Shown here one piece after another: positions 16,056-26,845 of a stretch of 64,000 bases of DNA (position 1 is the first letter of the stretch; each line of letters begins with the position of its first letter). The notes under the pieces are model-generated. The model made no database searches and was not told where the DNA came from. It saw only the letters and a list, made by a program, of their open reading frames with translations. Made by a program: the position numbers and the translations under genes. Source of the DNA: Herbihabitans rhizosphaerae (GTDB taxonomy: Bacteria > Actinomycetota > Actinomycetes > Mycobacteriales > Pseudonocardiaceae); NCBI RefSeq assembly GCF_004216555.1, contig NZ_SGWQ01000008.1, positions 62,001-126,000 on the forward strand, read 5' to 3'.

Positions 16056-16982
16056 TCAGCTTGCGCGGGTGATCACGGCGCTGCCGGAGCCGGTGCGGCC
16101 GCGTACTCGCAGGCCCGGTTCCTCTGTCGGCGGTGTGTCGGACAGGTCCAGCTCGCTGCGTGCGGTGCCGGCTCCGGAGGACAGGTCCACCTCGGCCCGT
16201 GTGCCGGCCTTGACGCCGACTCGAATCCGCCCGGAGCCGGTGGTCATGTCGATCTGACCGGCCCGCGCGCTGGCGATCGTCACGTCGCCGCTGCCGGTGC
16301 GCACCATGACATCGCCGTCCACCGCGCCGAACCAGATGCCGCCGGTGCCGGTGCCGACCGAGGTGGTCCCGCCGACGGCGGCCACGTCCACGTCGCCGCT
16401 GCCGGACCGGGCCCGCAGCCCGCGGGTCATCTCACCCAACCGGATCGTCCCCGAGCCGGTGCGCACGGTGGCGACACCGGTGGCGCTCGCGGTGGTGACG
16501 TCGCCGGTCGCGGTCGACAGGTCGAGCCGCCCTGCCTCGCCGGAGGTCGTCACGTTCGCCGAGCCGGCGCGCACGTTGATGTGCGATCCGGCCGGTGCCT
16601 CGATGGTCACGGAGATCGGAACTCCGCGCAGTGCCAGGGAAGTCGGCGTGCGAACCACGAGCCGAGTGCCGGTCAGGTCGATCCGGGACTGGCGCACCGC
16701 GTCTGCCGGGCTCGCCTCCTGCTGCTCGGCGCCGCCGAACTGGCCGCCGATCCAGGTCATCAGGCTGGACAGGCTCTGCGCGAACGGGTTCGCGTCGTGC
16801 GGGTCGTGCCGCAGTTCCACTCGGGCGCCGGGCTTGTCGACCAGGTTCACGGCGACCCGGCCGGAGCCGAGCGTGATGTCCAGTTCGAGCACGCCGTCGA
16901 TGTCGAACTCGTCCCGCCGGACGACCTCGGCGTCGCCGTTGTCCCCGCCATTGTCCACTGTGGACTCGTTGGTCTCGCTCAC
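16056..16982 (-). CDS. DUF4097-family beta-helix-like protein
   Basis: A 308-residue protein dominated by short Gly/Ser/Thr-rich beta repeats (GSGDV, RTGSGTIRLG, ARSGSGDVDV, RTGSGDVTIAS, TGSGRIRVG), the hallmark of DUF4097 (adhesin-like beta-solenoid). No signal peptide or membrane segment is seen, so it is probably cytoplasmic or carried by its partner. It starts at the GTG at 16982, one base after the stop of the ribbon-helix-helix gene, with GGAGGGG in that gene's end as ribosome binding site; the two are clearly one operon. The function of this widespread actinobacterial pair is unknown to me. Confidence 0.83.
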   Translation of the reverse strand: MSETNESTVDNGGDNGDAEVVRRDEFDIDGVLELDITLGSGRVAVNLVDKPGARVELRHDPHDANPFAQSLSSLMTWIGGQFGGAEQQEASPADAVRQSRIDLTGTRLVVRTPTSLALRGVPISVTIEAPAGSHINVRAGSANVTTSGEAGRLDLSTATGDVTTASATGVATVRTGSGTIRLGEMTRGLRARSGSGDVDVAAVGGTTSVGTGTGGIWFGAVDGDVMVRTGSGDVTIASARAGQIDMTTGSGRIRVGVKAGTRAEVDLSSGAGTARSELDLSDTPPTEEPGLRVRGRTGSGSAVITRAS

Positions 16983-16983
16983 G

Positions 16984-17550
16984 TCACCCCTCCGTCCAGC
17001 CGCGCACGCGCGAGCCGCCGCCGGAGCCGGGCTCGCCGCCACGCTTGCGCTGTTCGTCGGCCCAGTTCCACGGGCCCTTGCCGCCCCACGGTCCGCCCTT
17101 GCCGCCCTTGCCGCGCAGCGCGCCCTGGACGGCCTGCGTGACGTAGGTGTTCAGCGAGACGCCCTGGGCGGCGGCCGCCTGCTCGGCCTTGCCCTTGAGC
17201 TCCTCGAACAGCCGCAGGGTCATCCGGCTGACGTCGCCGCTGTCCCCGGTCGGCGCGGACATCGGCGGGTCCTGGTCGATCTCGGGCTCATCGGGCTCGA
17301 CGTGGCTGGGCGCGCCGGTCACCACGACCGACACGTCCCGGCCGTCCAGCCGGACCTCGACGACCTGCCCGTCCAGCGAGGCGGTCACCTCGGCGGCGAG
17401 GTCGGCCAGCGCGTTCATGATCGCGAGGCGGGCGGCGGGCTCCAGCGCGGCGGACAACAGCGCGGCGGCTCGCCGGGTGCTCTCGTCGCCCGCGGAGGCG
17501 GTGGTGCTGAGGTCCTCGCGAAGCGCGGCGAGGTACGGCGTCAGGTCCAT
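16984..17550 (-). CDS. HicB-like ribbon-helix-helix protein
   Basis: A 188-residue protein. The N-terminal half (DLTPYLAALREDLSTTASAGDESTRRAAALLSAAL... ) is helical and includes DGRDVSVVVTG. After a linker, a ribbon-helix-helix segment SRMTLRLFEELKGKAEQAAAAQGVSLNTYVTQAVQGAL (about residues 108-146) resembles HicB/Arc antitoxins. The tail is Gly-rich and basic. It probably binds DNA at its own promoter, where a palindrome (TGACGTCA) sits between inverted GACACCA arms. The downstream DUF4097 gene occupies the place where a toxin would be expected, but there is no evidence that DUF4097 is toxic. Confidence 0.78.
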   Translation of the reverse strand: MDLTPYLAALREDLSTTASAGDESTRRAAALLSAALEPAARLAIMNALADLAAEVTASLDGQVVEVRLDGRDVSVVVTGAPSHVEPDEPEIDQDPPMSAPTGDSGDVSRMTLRLFEELKGKAEQAAAAQGVSLNTYVTQAVQGALRGKGGKGGPWGGKGPWNWADEQRKRGGEPGSGGGSRVRGWTEG

Positions 17551-17579
17551 GACACCAATGTGACGTCATTCGTGGTGTC
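17551..17579 (-). promoter_or_regulatory. Possible autoregulatory operator of the RHH/DUF4097 operon
   Basis: Immediately before the RHH ATG, GACACCA (17551-17557) and TGGTGTC (17573-17579) form inverted 7-bp arms around the perfect palindrome TGACGTCA (17561-17568). A further GGTGTC lies at about 17606. Ribbon-helix-helix regulators bind such short spaced repeats next to their own start codons. Confidence 0.5.
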
Positions 17580-17693
17580 TGTCAAGGAAGTCGCGATGTC
17601 TCGATGGTGTCACGCCATGTCGTTCGCTGCGACCGGAGCCGCCCCGGTTACCCTCCTCGAGGCAGTGCGTGCAGGAAGAAAGGGGTCCGTGGC

Positions 17694-18446
17694 GTGACCG
17701 AAACCGTGTCGCCCAAAGTCCAGCTCATCGCCAAGACCGAATTCTTCCCGCCGGTCGACGTGCCGTGGTCGACCGACACCGACGGCGGCCAGGCGCTCGC
17801 CGAGTTCGCCGGCCGCGCGTGCTACCAGTCGTGGAAAAAGCCCAACCCCGCGACCGCGACGAACGCCGGGTACATCCAACATATCCTCGAGGTCGGCCAC
17901 CTCTCCGTGCTCGAGCACGGCAGCGTCAGCTTCTACATCACCGGCATCTCGCGCTCGCTGACCCACGAGCTGATCCGGCACCGGCACTTCTCCTACTCGC
18001 AGCTCTCGCAGCGCTACGTGCCGGAGAAGGAAGCGGCGATGGTCGAGCCGGACGTGATCGCGAACAACCCGGAGCTGCACGCCAAGTTCATGGCCGCGGC
18101 CGAGGCCAGTGTCGCCGCCTACAACGAGCTGCTCGCCGGTCTGCAGAAGGAGTTCGCCGACGTCGAGAACGGCACCCTGCGCCGCAAGCAGGCTCGTCAG
18201 GCCGCGCGCGCGATCCTGCCCAACGCGACCGAGACGCGCATCGTGGTCACCGGCAACTACCGCGCCTGGCGGCACTTCATCGCCATGCGCGCCACCGAGG
18301 CGGCCGACGTCGAGATCCGCGCGCTCGCCGTGGAATGCCTGCGCCAGTTGCAGAAGGTCGCGCCGAACGTGTTCGACGACTTCAGTCTGTCCACTTTGGA
18401 CGACGGGACCGAAGTGGCGTCCAGCCCGCTGGTCACCGAGGGCTGA
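17694..18446 (+). CDS. thyX: Flavin-dependent thymidylate synthase
   Basis: A 250-residue ThyX, which makes dTMP from dUMP using FAD, NADPH and methylenetetrahydrofolate. The diagnostic motif RHRxxSxxxxSQR is present as R95[12 protein letters not shown]107. The active-site region further on includes [19 protein letters not shown], with NYRAWRHFI after it. The GTG at 17694 is preceded by a good AAGAAAGGGG ribosome binding site; upstream in-frame codons are non-conserved. It begins the block syntenic with M. tuberculosis Rv2754c onward, although two kinases and other genes separate it from dapA here. Confidence 0.96.
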   Translation: MTETVSPKVQLIAKTEFFPPVDVPWSTDTDGGQALAEFAGRACYQSWKKPNPATATNAGYIQHILEVGHLSVLEHGSVSFYITGISRSLTHELIRHRHFSYSQLSQRYVPEKEAAMVEPDVIANNPELHAKFMAAAEASVAAYNELLAGLQKEFADVENGTLRRKQARQAARAILPNATETRIVVTGNYRAWRHFIAMRATEAADVEIRALAVECLRQLQKVAPNVFDDFSLSTLDDGTEVASSPLVTEG

Positions 18447-18464
18447 GCCCTGGACCTGAAGACC

Positions 18465-18995
18465 GTGGCCGTCGCCGATCTGCCCGGTGACGCGATCGCC
18501 GAGGTCTACACGGCGGCCTTCGCCGAGCCGCCCTACAGCCAGCAGCGGGACAAGACCGAGCGGGCGATGGCCCTGCTGCCCACGATCGCCGTCCAGCCCG
18601 GCGCCCGTGCGGTGCTGGCCAGGATGGACGGCGAACTGGTCGGCGGCGCGTGGGGCTGGCGCACCCCACCCGGCCTGTGCGCCGAGGACGGGCCGTACCC
18701 GCGCCGGCTCTACGACGGGATCGGCGTGGCGCTCGGTGGTGCCGACGCGGCCGAGCGGCTCCTGGTCGGACGGTTCGAGGTGTCCTCGCTGTTCGTGCAC
18801 CCCGACCACCAGGGCGCGGGCATCGGGCGGGCGCTGCTGACGCACCTGGTCGACGGCACGTCGGCCTGGCTGCTGAGCTGGCTGGCCAGCGCGGCGTTAC
18901 CCGCGTACCGGCGTTGGGGTTGGCGGGAGCGCGTGAAGTTCACCAGTGGCGAGGCCGACGTGGCGCTGCTGACCATCGAGGAGGTGCCCGGGTGA
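18465..18995 (+). CDS. GNAT-family N-acetyltransferase
   Basis: A 176-residue acetyltransferase 18 bases downstream of thyX. The acetyl-CoA loop is SSLFVHPDHQGAGIGRALLTHLV, the classic Q-x-x-G-x-G motif. The N-terminal half contains YTAAFAEPPYSQQ, and the tail PAYRRWGWRERVKF is like that seen in tyrosine- or aminoglycoside-type GNATs. The acceptor is unknown. The GTG start is tentative; there is little room between the thyX stop and this start. The end overlaps the ACT-domain gene start (GTGA). Confidence 0.83.
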   Translation: MAVADLPGDAIAEVYTAAFAEPPYSQQRDKTERAMALLPTIAVQPGARAVLARMDGELVGGAWGWRTPPGLCAEDGPYPRRLYDGIGVALGGADAAERLLVGRFEVSSLFVHPDHQGAGIGRALLTHLVDGTSAWLLSWLASAALPAYRRWGWRERVKFTSGEADVALLTIEEVPG

Positions 18996-19387
18996 AGCGA
19001 CTGTCGCTGGACGTGCGGCCGGGGGAGTACACCGTGCTGCGGCTGGCCGCCGACGCCACGGTGCCGGAGAACCTGTTGCGCGCCAACGGTTTCGTGTCGG
19101 TGACCCGAACCCCGGACGAGCTGTCCGTCGTGTGCCCGGCCGCCGTGGCGCCCGCCGCCGAGCTGAGCAAGCCGGGCTGGCGGCTGCTCACCGTGCGCGG
19201 GCCGCTGGAGTTCACCCTGACCGGGATCATGGCCGCGCTGTCCGGCGAGCTGGCCGCCGCCGGGGTGAGCCTGTTCGCGGTGTCCACCTACGACACCGAC
19301 CACATGCTGGTGCCGGCCACCGATCTGGCGCGGGCGGTCGCCGCGCTGGTGGAGGCGGGGCACGAAGTCCACGGAGTCGACAACTGA
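18992..19387 (+). CDS. ACT-domain protein
   Basis: A 131-residue stand-alone ACT-domain protein resembling the CASTOR-like ACT group. It has two alpha/beta repeats; the second, with GPLEFTLTGIMAALSGELAAAGVSLFAVSTYDTDHMLVP, is the recognisable signature. Such proteins usually bind an amino acid and may be regulatory. The GTG overlaps the stop of the GNAT gene, so they are translated together. Role unknown. Confidence 0.83.
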   Translation: MKRLSLDVRPGEYTVLRLAADATVPENLLRANGFVSVTRTPDELSVVCPAAVAPAAELSKPGWRLLTVRGPLEFTLTGIMAALSGELAAAGVSLFAVSTYDTDHMLVPATDLARAVAALVEAGHEVHGVDN

Positions 19388-19415
19388 TCTTCGATCGCCC
19401 AGTAGGGTCCACGCC

Positions 19416-20954
19416 GTGGACGACCCCAGGGTGATCGCCGACCGCTACGAGATCGTGAGCGAACTCGGGCGCGGCGGTATGGGCATCGTGTGGCTCGCCG
19501 AGGACCGCACGATCGGCCGGCGCGTGGCGATCAAGGAGCTGCACGTGCCGCCCGGCGTGCCACCGGCCGAGCGCGGCGTGTTCGAGGAGCGGGTGCTGCG
19601 CGAGGCGCGCACCGCCGGCCGGCTCAACGATCCGGCCGTCGTCACCGTGTACGACGTGCTGCGGACCGACGGCGGCATGTTCATCGTGATGGAGCTCGTC
19701 GAGGCGCCGACGCTGGACGACGAGATCAAGGTCGAAGGGCCGCTGCCGCCGAGCCAGGTCGCCGCGATCGGCGAGCAGGTGCTGTCCGCGCTGGAGGCGG
19801 CGCACGCGGCGGGCGTGGTGCACCGGGATGTCAAGCCCAGCAACGTGATGCTGCCGTCCAGCCATCGCGCGAAGCTCACCGACTTCGGCATCGCGCAGGC
19901 GCACGACGATCCCCGGATCACCACCAGCGGGATCCTGGTCGGCTCGCCGACCTACATCGCGCCGGAGCGGCTGCACGGCGAGGACGCGGGGCCGGCGTCG
20001 GACCTGTGGGCACTCGGCGCGGTGCTGTACTTCGCGGTCGAGGGTCGCTCGCCGTTCGAGCGCACGTCCACCGCGGCGACCATGAACGCGATCCTGAACG
20101 ACACCCCGGTGCTCACCCGGGCACACGGACCGCTCGCAGAGGCGATCATGGGGCTGCTGGAGCGCGATCCGCGGTCGCGGCCGACTCCGGACCGGGTGCG
20201 CGCTCTTCTGTCCACAGTGGACTCACCGGTACATCAGACCGGTGGCACGCCGGTGATGACCGGCCCAGTTCCCGTGCGGCGCAAGGGAAATCTCGTCGTG
20301 TGGGTGACCGCGGCGGCCGTGCCGCTGGTGGCGTTCCTGGTCACGCTGGTGGTCGTGCTGACCGATGGAGACAAGGACGCCTCGCAGTCCGGCCCCCCGC
20401 CGGAGTCGGCGGGAGTCACGACCGGTGCCGCGAAGCCGACCTCCGCCGGGCGCACCTCGTCCGCGCCCACCACGTCGTCCGGCCAGTCGGGCGAGTACGA
20501 CGGAGACAAGCGGAAATTCTTCGCGGCCGACCCGGACATGGCGGTGTTCGCCGGCGATCTGCAGAATCGCGCCAGCGGCTGCCGGGACGCGCGCACCGGC
20601 GTCGTCGCGATGCTCGACCTGAAGTCCGCGGTCCGGTGCCAGCTCAAGTTCTCCGGTGAGACCTACGCGGTCAGCTTCGTGTCGGGTCGAGACCCCTCGG
20701 TGTGCGCGCAGATGCGCAACTACTTTCCGGCCGGCGGCGCCACCCTGGCCGGCAGCGGCACCTGGTCCGGCGGCGGGCGCACGGGAACGTGGGCCGACTT
20801 CACCCTGCCGCCCGAGATGTCCGGCGGTGTCACCTCGACCACGTACTGGACCTCGGGCGACAGCGTGTGCGCGCTGGCCGAACCGGAGAGCCGGAAGGCC
20901 ATGCCCATTGGTGAACTGCACGACGCGTGGGAACGGCACATTCGGCCGCGTTGA
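19416..20954 (+). CDS. Membrane Ser/Thr protein kinase (PknB-like), first of a tandem pair
   Basis: A 512-residue transmembrane kinase. The glycine loop is LGRGGMGIVW (residues 18-27) and the ATP lysine is Lys40. The catalytic loop is HRDVKPSN with Asp138, DFG is at 156-158, and the APE-like IAPE is at 181-184. A single membrane helix (about 292-316) separates the cytoplasmic kinase from an extracellular Ser/Thr/Pro linker and a domain of about 150 residues with four cysteines (in SGCRDA, AVRCQL, SVCAQM and SVCALA) that probably form two disulfides. I do not recognise this ectodomain. The next gene is a near duplicate in the kinase half: 59 bases (19479-19537 and 21113-21171) are identical. 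Confidence 0.92.
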   Translation: MDDPRVIADRYEIVSELGRGGMGIVWLAEDRTIGRRVAIKELHVPPGVPPAERGVFEERVLREARTAGRLNDPAVVTVYDVLRTDGGMFIVMELVEAPTLDDEIKVEGPLPPSQVAAIGEQVLSALEAAHAAGVVHRDVKPSNVMLPSSHRAKLTDFGIAQAHDDPRITTSGILVGSPTYIAPERLHGEDAGPASDLWALGAVLYFAVEGRSPFERTSTAATMNAILNDTPVLTRAHGPLAEAIMGLLERDPRSRPTPDRVRALLSTVDSPVHQTGGTPVMTGPVPVRRKGNLVVWVTAAAVPLVAFLVTLVVVLTDGDKDASQSGPPPESAGVTTGAAKPTSAGRTSSAPTTSSGQSGEYDGDKRKFFAADPDMAVFAGDLQNRASGCRDARTGVVAMLDLKSAVRCQLKFSGETYAVSFVSGRDPSVCAQMRNYFPAGGATLAGSGTWSGGGRTGTWADFTLPPEMSGGVTSTTYWTSGDSVCALAEPESRKAMPIGELHDAWERHIRPR

Positions 20955-21025
20955 CCGGAGTCCGGTACGGCGCGCGGAGGCGTTCAGTAGCATCCCGCAT
21001 CGGGTCGGAGGAGGCGGCGACGGAC

Positions 21026-22570
21026 GTGCAGCAGGACCAGGAAAGCGCGGTGACACCAGTGCGAGTGATCGCCGGGCGCTATGAGGTGCGCCGCGAGCTC
21101 GGCCGCGGTGGCATGGGCATCGTGTGGCTCGCCGAGGACCGCACGATCGGCCGGCGCGTGGCGATCAAGGAATTGCACCTGTCCGACGGCGTGCCGCCCG
21201 TTGAGCGCGCGGTGTTCGAGGAGCGGGTGCTGCGCGAGGCGCGCACCGCCGGCCGGCTCAACGACCCGGCCGTGGTCACCGTGTACGACATCGTGCAGGA
21301 GGCCGGCACGACATACATCGTGATGGAGCTGATCGAGGCGCCGACGCTCACCGACGAGGTGAACGTCGAGGGGCCGATCGCCTCGGAGCGGGTCGCGGTG
21401 ATCGGCGAGCAGCTGCTGTCCGCGCTGGAGGCGGCGCACGCGGCCGACGTGGTGCACCGCGACGTCAAGCCCAGCAACGTGATGCTGGACCCCAACGGGC
21501 GGGTGAAGCTGACCGACTTCGGCATCGCCCAGTCGCTGGACGACCCGCGGCTGACCACGAGCGGGATCCTGGTCGGCTCGCCGACCTACATCGCGCCGGA
21601 GCGGTTGCACGGCGAGGACGCGGGCCCCGCGTCGGACCTGTGGGCGCTGGGCGCGACGCTGTACTTCGCGGTCGAGGGAATCGTCGCCTTCGAGCGCCCG
21701 ACCACCGCGTCCACCATGCACGCGATCATGAACGAGACGCCGCAGCTGACGACCGCCCAGGGACCGCTGGCCGCGGCGATCATGGGCTTGCTGATCGCGC
21801 CTCCGGAGGCCCGGCTGACCGCGCCGCAGGCCCGTGCGCTGCTCCAGCAGGCTCAGCGCCAGACGGTTCGGCACGCCCACGACATCGACCTGACGAGCCC
21901 GCTCGCCGTGACCGCGCGCCAGCGGCCGGGCGCTACCAGGATCGGTGTCGGTGACACCGGTCCGCGGCCCGAACCCAAGAGCCGCAAGGTCTTGGCGATC
22001 GTCGCGGCCGTGCTCGCCGCCGGCGCGCTGTTCACCGCCGGCTGGTTCACCCGGTACCTCACACCCGGCAGTGACGAGGTCGAGGCGGGCGAGGTGATCC
22101 AGAAGCCGAGGACCGTCGGCGAGGGCGGCGACATCCCGGAGATGTACACGTCCGGCTCCACGACCGGCGGCCTGTGCTTCAACGGCTCGGTCACCAACGG
22201 TCAGCCGCTGGTGGACTCGGACAGTGTGGACTGCAAGAACCCGCACAACGTTCAGGTGTTCGGCGCGATGACGATCTACCCGAGGCCGGGCGAGTCCTAC
22301 GACAAGTTCCCGAACATCGCCTACCCGAAGGGCGACATGGCGAGCATGGTCACCCGGTACTGCTCGCTGCTGTACTCCTCGGACGTCGTGGTCAAGGAGC
22401 CGGGCGTCCAGTTGAAGGTGACTCCGCTGCTGCCCAGCGAGGCGAGCTGGAACAAGCGGCCGTCCAGCAGCACCAGCGAGACGTCCAGCGGCCGGGTGTC
22501 CTACTGCGCCGTGGAGCGCGCTGACAACAGTCGGCTGACCAAGTCGATCGTCAACGAGGACAACGACTGA
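21026..22570 (+). CDS. Membrane Ser/Thr protein kinase with septum-formation-like ectodomain
   Basis: A 514-residue transmembrane kinase with the same organisation as its neighbour: ATP lysine Lys48, catalytic Asp146 in HRDVKPSN, and DFG at 164-166. One membrane helix lies at about 321-340 (VLAIVAAVLAAGALFTAGW). Its extracellular part differs from that of the first kinase. With CFNGS, VDCKNPHNVQVFGAM, TRYCSLL, SEASW and SYCAVE, it resembles the Septum_form domain seen in actinobacterial membrane proteins. GTG 21026 follows GGAGGAGG at 21007-21014; an open frame runs on upstream without conserved sequence. The pair probably senses different extracellular cues with similar catalytic domains. 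Confidence 0.9.
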   Translation: MQQDQESAVTPVRVIAGRYEVRRELGRGGMGIVWLAEDRTIGRRVAIKELHLSDGVPPVERAVFEERVLREARTAGRLNDPAVVTVYDIVQEAGTTYIVMELIEAPTLTDEVNVEGPIASERVAVIGEQLLSALEAAHAADVVHRDVKPSNVMLDPNGRVKLTDFGIAQSLDDPRLTTSGILVGSPTYIAPERLHGEDAGPASDLWALGATLYFAVEGIVAFERPTTASTMHAIMNETPQLTTAQGPLAAAIMGLLIAPPEARLTAPQARALLQQAQRQTVRHAHDIDLTSPLAVTARQRPGATRIGVGDTGPRPEPKSRKVLAIVAAVLAAGALFTAGWFTRYLTPGSDEVEAGEVIQKPRTVGEGGDIPEMYTSGSTTGGLCFNGSVTNGQPLVDSDSVDCKNPHNVQVFGAMTIYPRPGESYDKFPNIAYPKGDMASMVTRYCSLLYSSDVVVKEPGVQLKVTPLLPSEASWNKRPSSSTSETSSGRVSYCAVERADNSRLTKSIVNEDND

Positions 22571-22604
22571 GCGCACGTTGTTACCGCCGGGTAATATCAG
22601 TCGC

Positions 22605-23231
22605 ATGGGTGTGGCGCGGGACGAGCGGCGACTGTTGTGCGATCTGTTCCACGAGGTCGGGCCGGATGTGCCGACCCTGTGCGGCGGATGGACCGCCCGC
22701 GACCTCGCCGCGCACCTGGTCGTCCGGGAACGCAGACCGGACGCGGCCGGCGGCATCCTGATCAAGCCGCTGGCGGCTCGCCTGGCGCGGATCCAGAACT
22801 CGGTGGCCGCCAAGCCGTGGCCCGAGCTGGTGGACCTGGTGCGCGGCGGCCCGCCGTGGTGGTTTCCCACGTCCATCGGACCGGTCGACGAGCTGGTGAA
22901 CGTCGCCGAGTTCTTCGTGCACCACGAGGACGTCCGGCGCGGCACACCGGGCTGGCAGCCGCGGCCCGCCGACCCGAAGCGGGACGCCGCCGTGTGGAGT
23001 GCCGCCCGCAGGACCGCGCGGATGATGTTCCGCAACAGCCCGGTCGGCGTGGTGCTCCGCCGAAACGACGGCGAGGAGATCGTCGCCAAGCGCGGACCGA
23101 ACACCGCGGCCGTGGTCGGCGAGCCCGGGGAACTGCTGCTGTTCTCCTTCGGGCGCAACGAGGTCCGGGTCGAGTTCGACGGCGAGCAGGCCTCGATCGG
23201 AGTCGTGCGCGGACTCAGCCGTGGCCTCTGA
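22605..23231 (+). CDS. TIGR03085-family protein (mycothiol-dependent/DinB superfamily)
   Basis: A 208-residue protein of the maleylpyruvate isomerase-like DinB superfamily, subfamily TIGR03085. Visible family elements are ERRLLCDLFHEVGPDVPTLCGGWTARDLAAHLVVRERRPD near the start, and VAEFFVHHEDVRRGTPGW, whose His/Asp residues would form the metal site together with His in AAHL. Members are likely metal-binding, mycothiol- or thiol-dependent enzymes of unknown reaction. The ATG at 22605 matches the usual start. TAATAT at 22592-22597 is a plausible -10 box, giving an almost leaderless transcript. Confidence 0.85.
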   Translation: MGVARDERRLLCDLFHEVGPDVPTLCGGWTARDLAAHLVVRERRPDAAGGILIKPLAARLARIQNSVAAKPWPELVDLVRGGPPWWFPTSIGPVDELVNVAEFFVHHEDVRRGTPGWQPRPADPKRDAAVWSAARRTARMMFRNSPVGVVLRRNDGEEIVAKRGPNTAAVVGEPGELLLFSFGRNEVRVEFDGEQASIGVVRGLSRGL

Positions 23232-23247
23232 CACGACGGCATGATGA

Positions 23248-25964
<2,717 letters not shown>

Positions 25965-25980
25965 CCCGCTTGCCAAGGGT

Positions 25981-25997
25981 GTGTACAACATGTACAC
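25981..25997 (+). promoter_or_regulatory. Probable Phd-type autoregulatory operator
   Basis: A perfect inverted repeat GTGTACA-ACA-TGTACAC, nine bases before the antitoxin ATG, within a strikingly AT-rich stretch (25980-26010). Phd/YefM antitoxins bind short palindromes at this position to repress their own operon, with the toxin as conditional co-repressor. Confidence 0.7.
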
Positions 25998-26005
25998 ATA
26001 TACAC

Positions 26006-26242
26006 ATGACTGTCGACGACAACGAGCTGCCCATGCGGGACGTGCGCGCGCGCATGGCCGACGTCGTGGATGCCGCCGAGCACCGTGGCGAGATCACGGT
26101 CGTCACCCGCAACGGGCGGCCCGCCGCGGCCGTGGTGCCCCTGAGCCTGGTCGCGGAGCGCCGCGTCAACGTGGATACCACCAAGGCCGTCATCGATGAC
26201 ATCCTCGCTGAGGACGCCGGCATTCTCGACCTGCTGAAATGA
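26006..26242 (+). CDS. Phd/YefM-family antitoxin
   Basis: A 78-residue antitoxin of the Phd/YefM family. The DNA-binding half contains MRDVRARMADVVDAAEHRGEITVVTRNGRPAAAVVPLSLVAE, with the R-x-A-R-x-x-x-x-x...V-T-x-x-G-x-P-x-A pattern of the family. The C-terminal tail, which should wrap the toxin, ends DDILAEDAGILDLLK. It overlaps the doc gene by four bases (ATGA). The palindrome directly upstream is the likely operator. Confidence 0.88.
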   Translation: MTVDDNELPMRDVRARMADVVDAAEHRGEITVVTRNGRPAAAVVPLSLVAERRVNVDTTKAVIDDILAEDAGILDLLK

Positions 26243-26619
26243 CCGAGCACGTTACCGATGCGGATCTGTTGTACGCCGCCGAGCGATTCCTCGGGGAACC
26301 GCCCGCGATTCGGGACCGATCCGCTTTGCTCAGCGCGCTCGGCCGACCGACCGCGACCGTGTTCGGACAGGACGCCTATCCGACGCTGGCGGACAAGGCG
26401 GCCGCACTCACCCATTCGTTGTGCGTCAACCATCCACTGGTGGACGGGAACAAACGTCTTGCCTGGGTCGCCGCTCGGCTGCTCTTCGCGCTCAACGGCG
26501 CGCGTTTGAAGCCACCGTCGGATCGTGCGGCGGCTGATCTGATCCTGGACATCGCCAAGGGAGAGCGCGATCGCGAGAGCATTGCCGCGGTCTTCGGTGA
26601 CTGGTCGGCGCCGTCCTGA
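26239..26619 (+). CDS. doc: Doc-type (Fic-fold) toxin
   Basis: A 126-residue Doc toxin. The Fic-like active-site motif is HPLVDGNKR (residues 65-73), with the catalytic-type His65 and the anion-binding GNKR. Doc toxins phosphorylate elongation factor Tu and stop translation until neutralised by Phd. The start YAAERFLGEPPAIRDRSALLSALGRP fits actinobacterial Doc proteins. All key residues are present, so the toxin appears intact. Confidence 0.9.
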   Translation: MTEHVTDADLLYAAERFLGEPPAIRDRSALLSALGRPTATVFGQDAYPTLADKAAALTHSLCVNHPLVDGNKRLAWVAARLLFALNGARLKPPSDRAAADLILDIAKGERDRESIAAVFGDWSAPS

Positions 26620-26668
26620 TTCGTTCACACACCAAGGACGCGGTTGGTGCTCCGCTTGCGGCGTCGTT

Positions 26669-26845
26669 GTGAATACGCAGACCATCGGCTTCCTGGAGCG
26701 CGGCGACTACGGCCCGTCGGCGGAGCTGGCGTTGAAGATCTGCGAGTTCTTCCAGCTCCCGGTCGAGGCCGTGTTCTCGCTTCGACCGTTCACCCCGATG
26801 TCGAGCCAGCTGTACGGCGCATCGAATCAGGGAGGACGACCATGA
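26669..26845 (+). pseudogene. 5'-truncated XRE-family regulator
   Basis: Only the second half of a helix-turn-helix regulator remains: TQTIGFLERGDYGPSAELALKICEFFQLPVEAVFSLRPF matches the end of the small XRE proteins that read SRQTV-x-x-LE-x-G-x-Y-x-PS. The first helices (RxxRxxxGLTQxxLA) are missing. The frame is open back to 26582, but that stretch is an out-of-frame reading of doc. The first in-frame GTG is at 26669. It overlaps the following membrane-protein gene by four bases, as intact pairs of this kind do, so this was once its partner regulator. Confidence 0.7.

Noticed and set aside
20984-23242. A 752-codon minus-strand frame
   Set aside because: It is the shadow of the second kinase and the TIGR03085 gene; its translation is rich in Arg, Gly and His with no domain, as expected for antisense of GC-rich genes.
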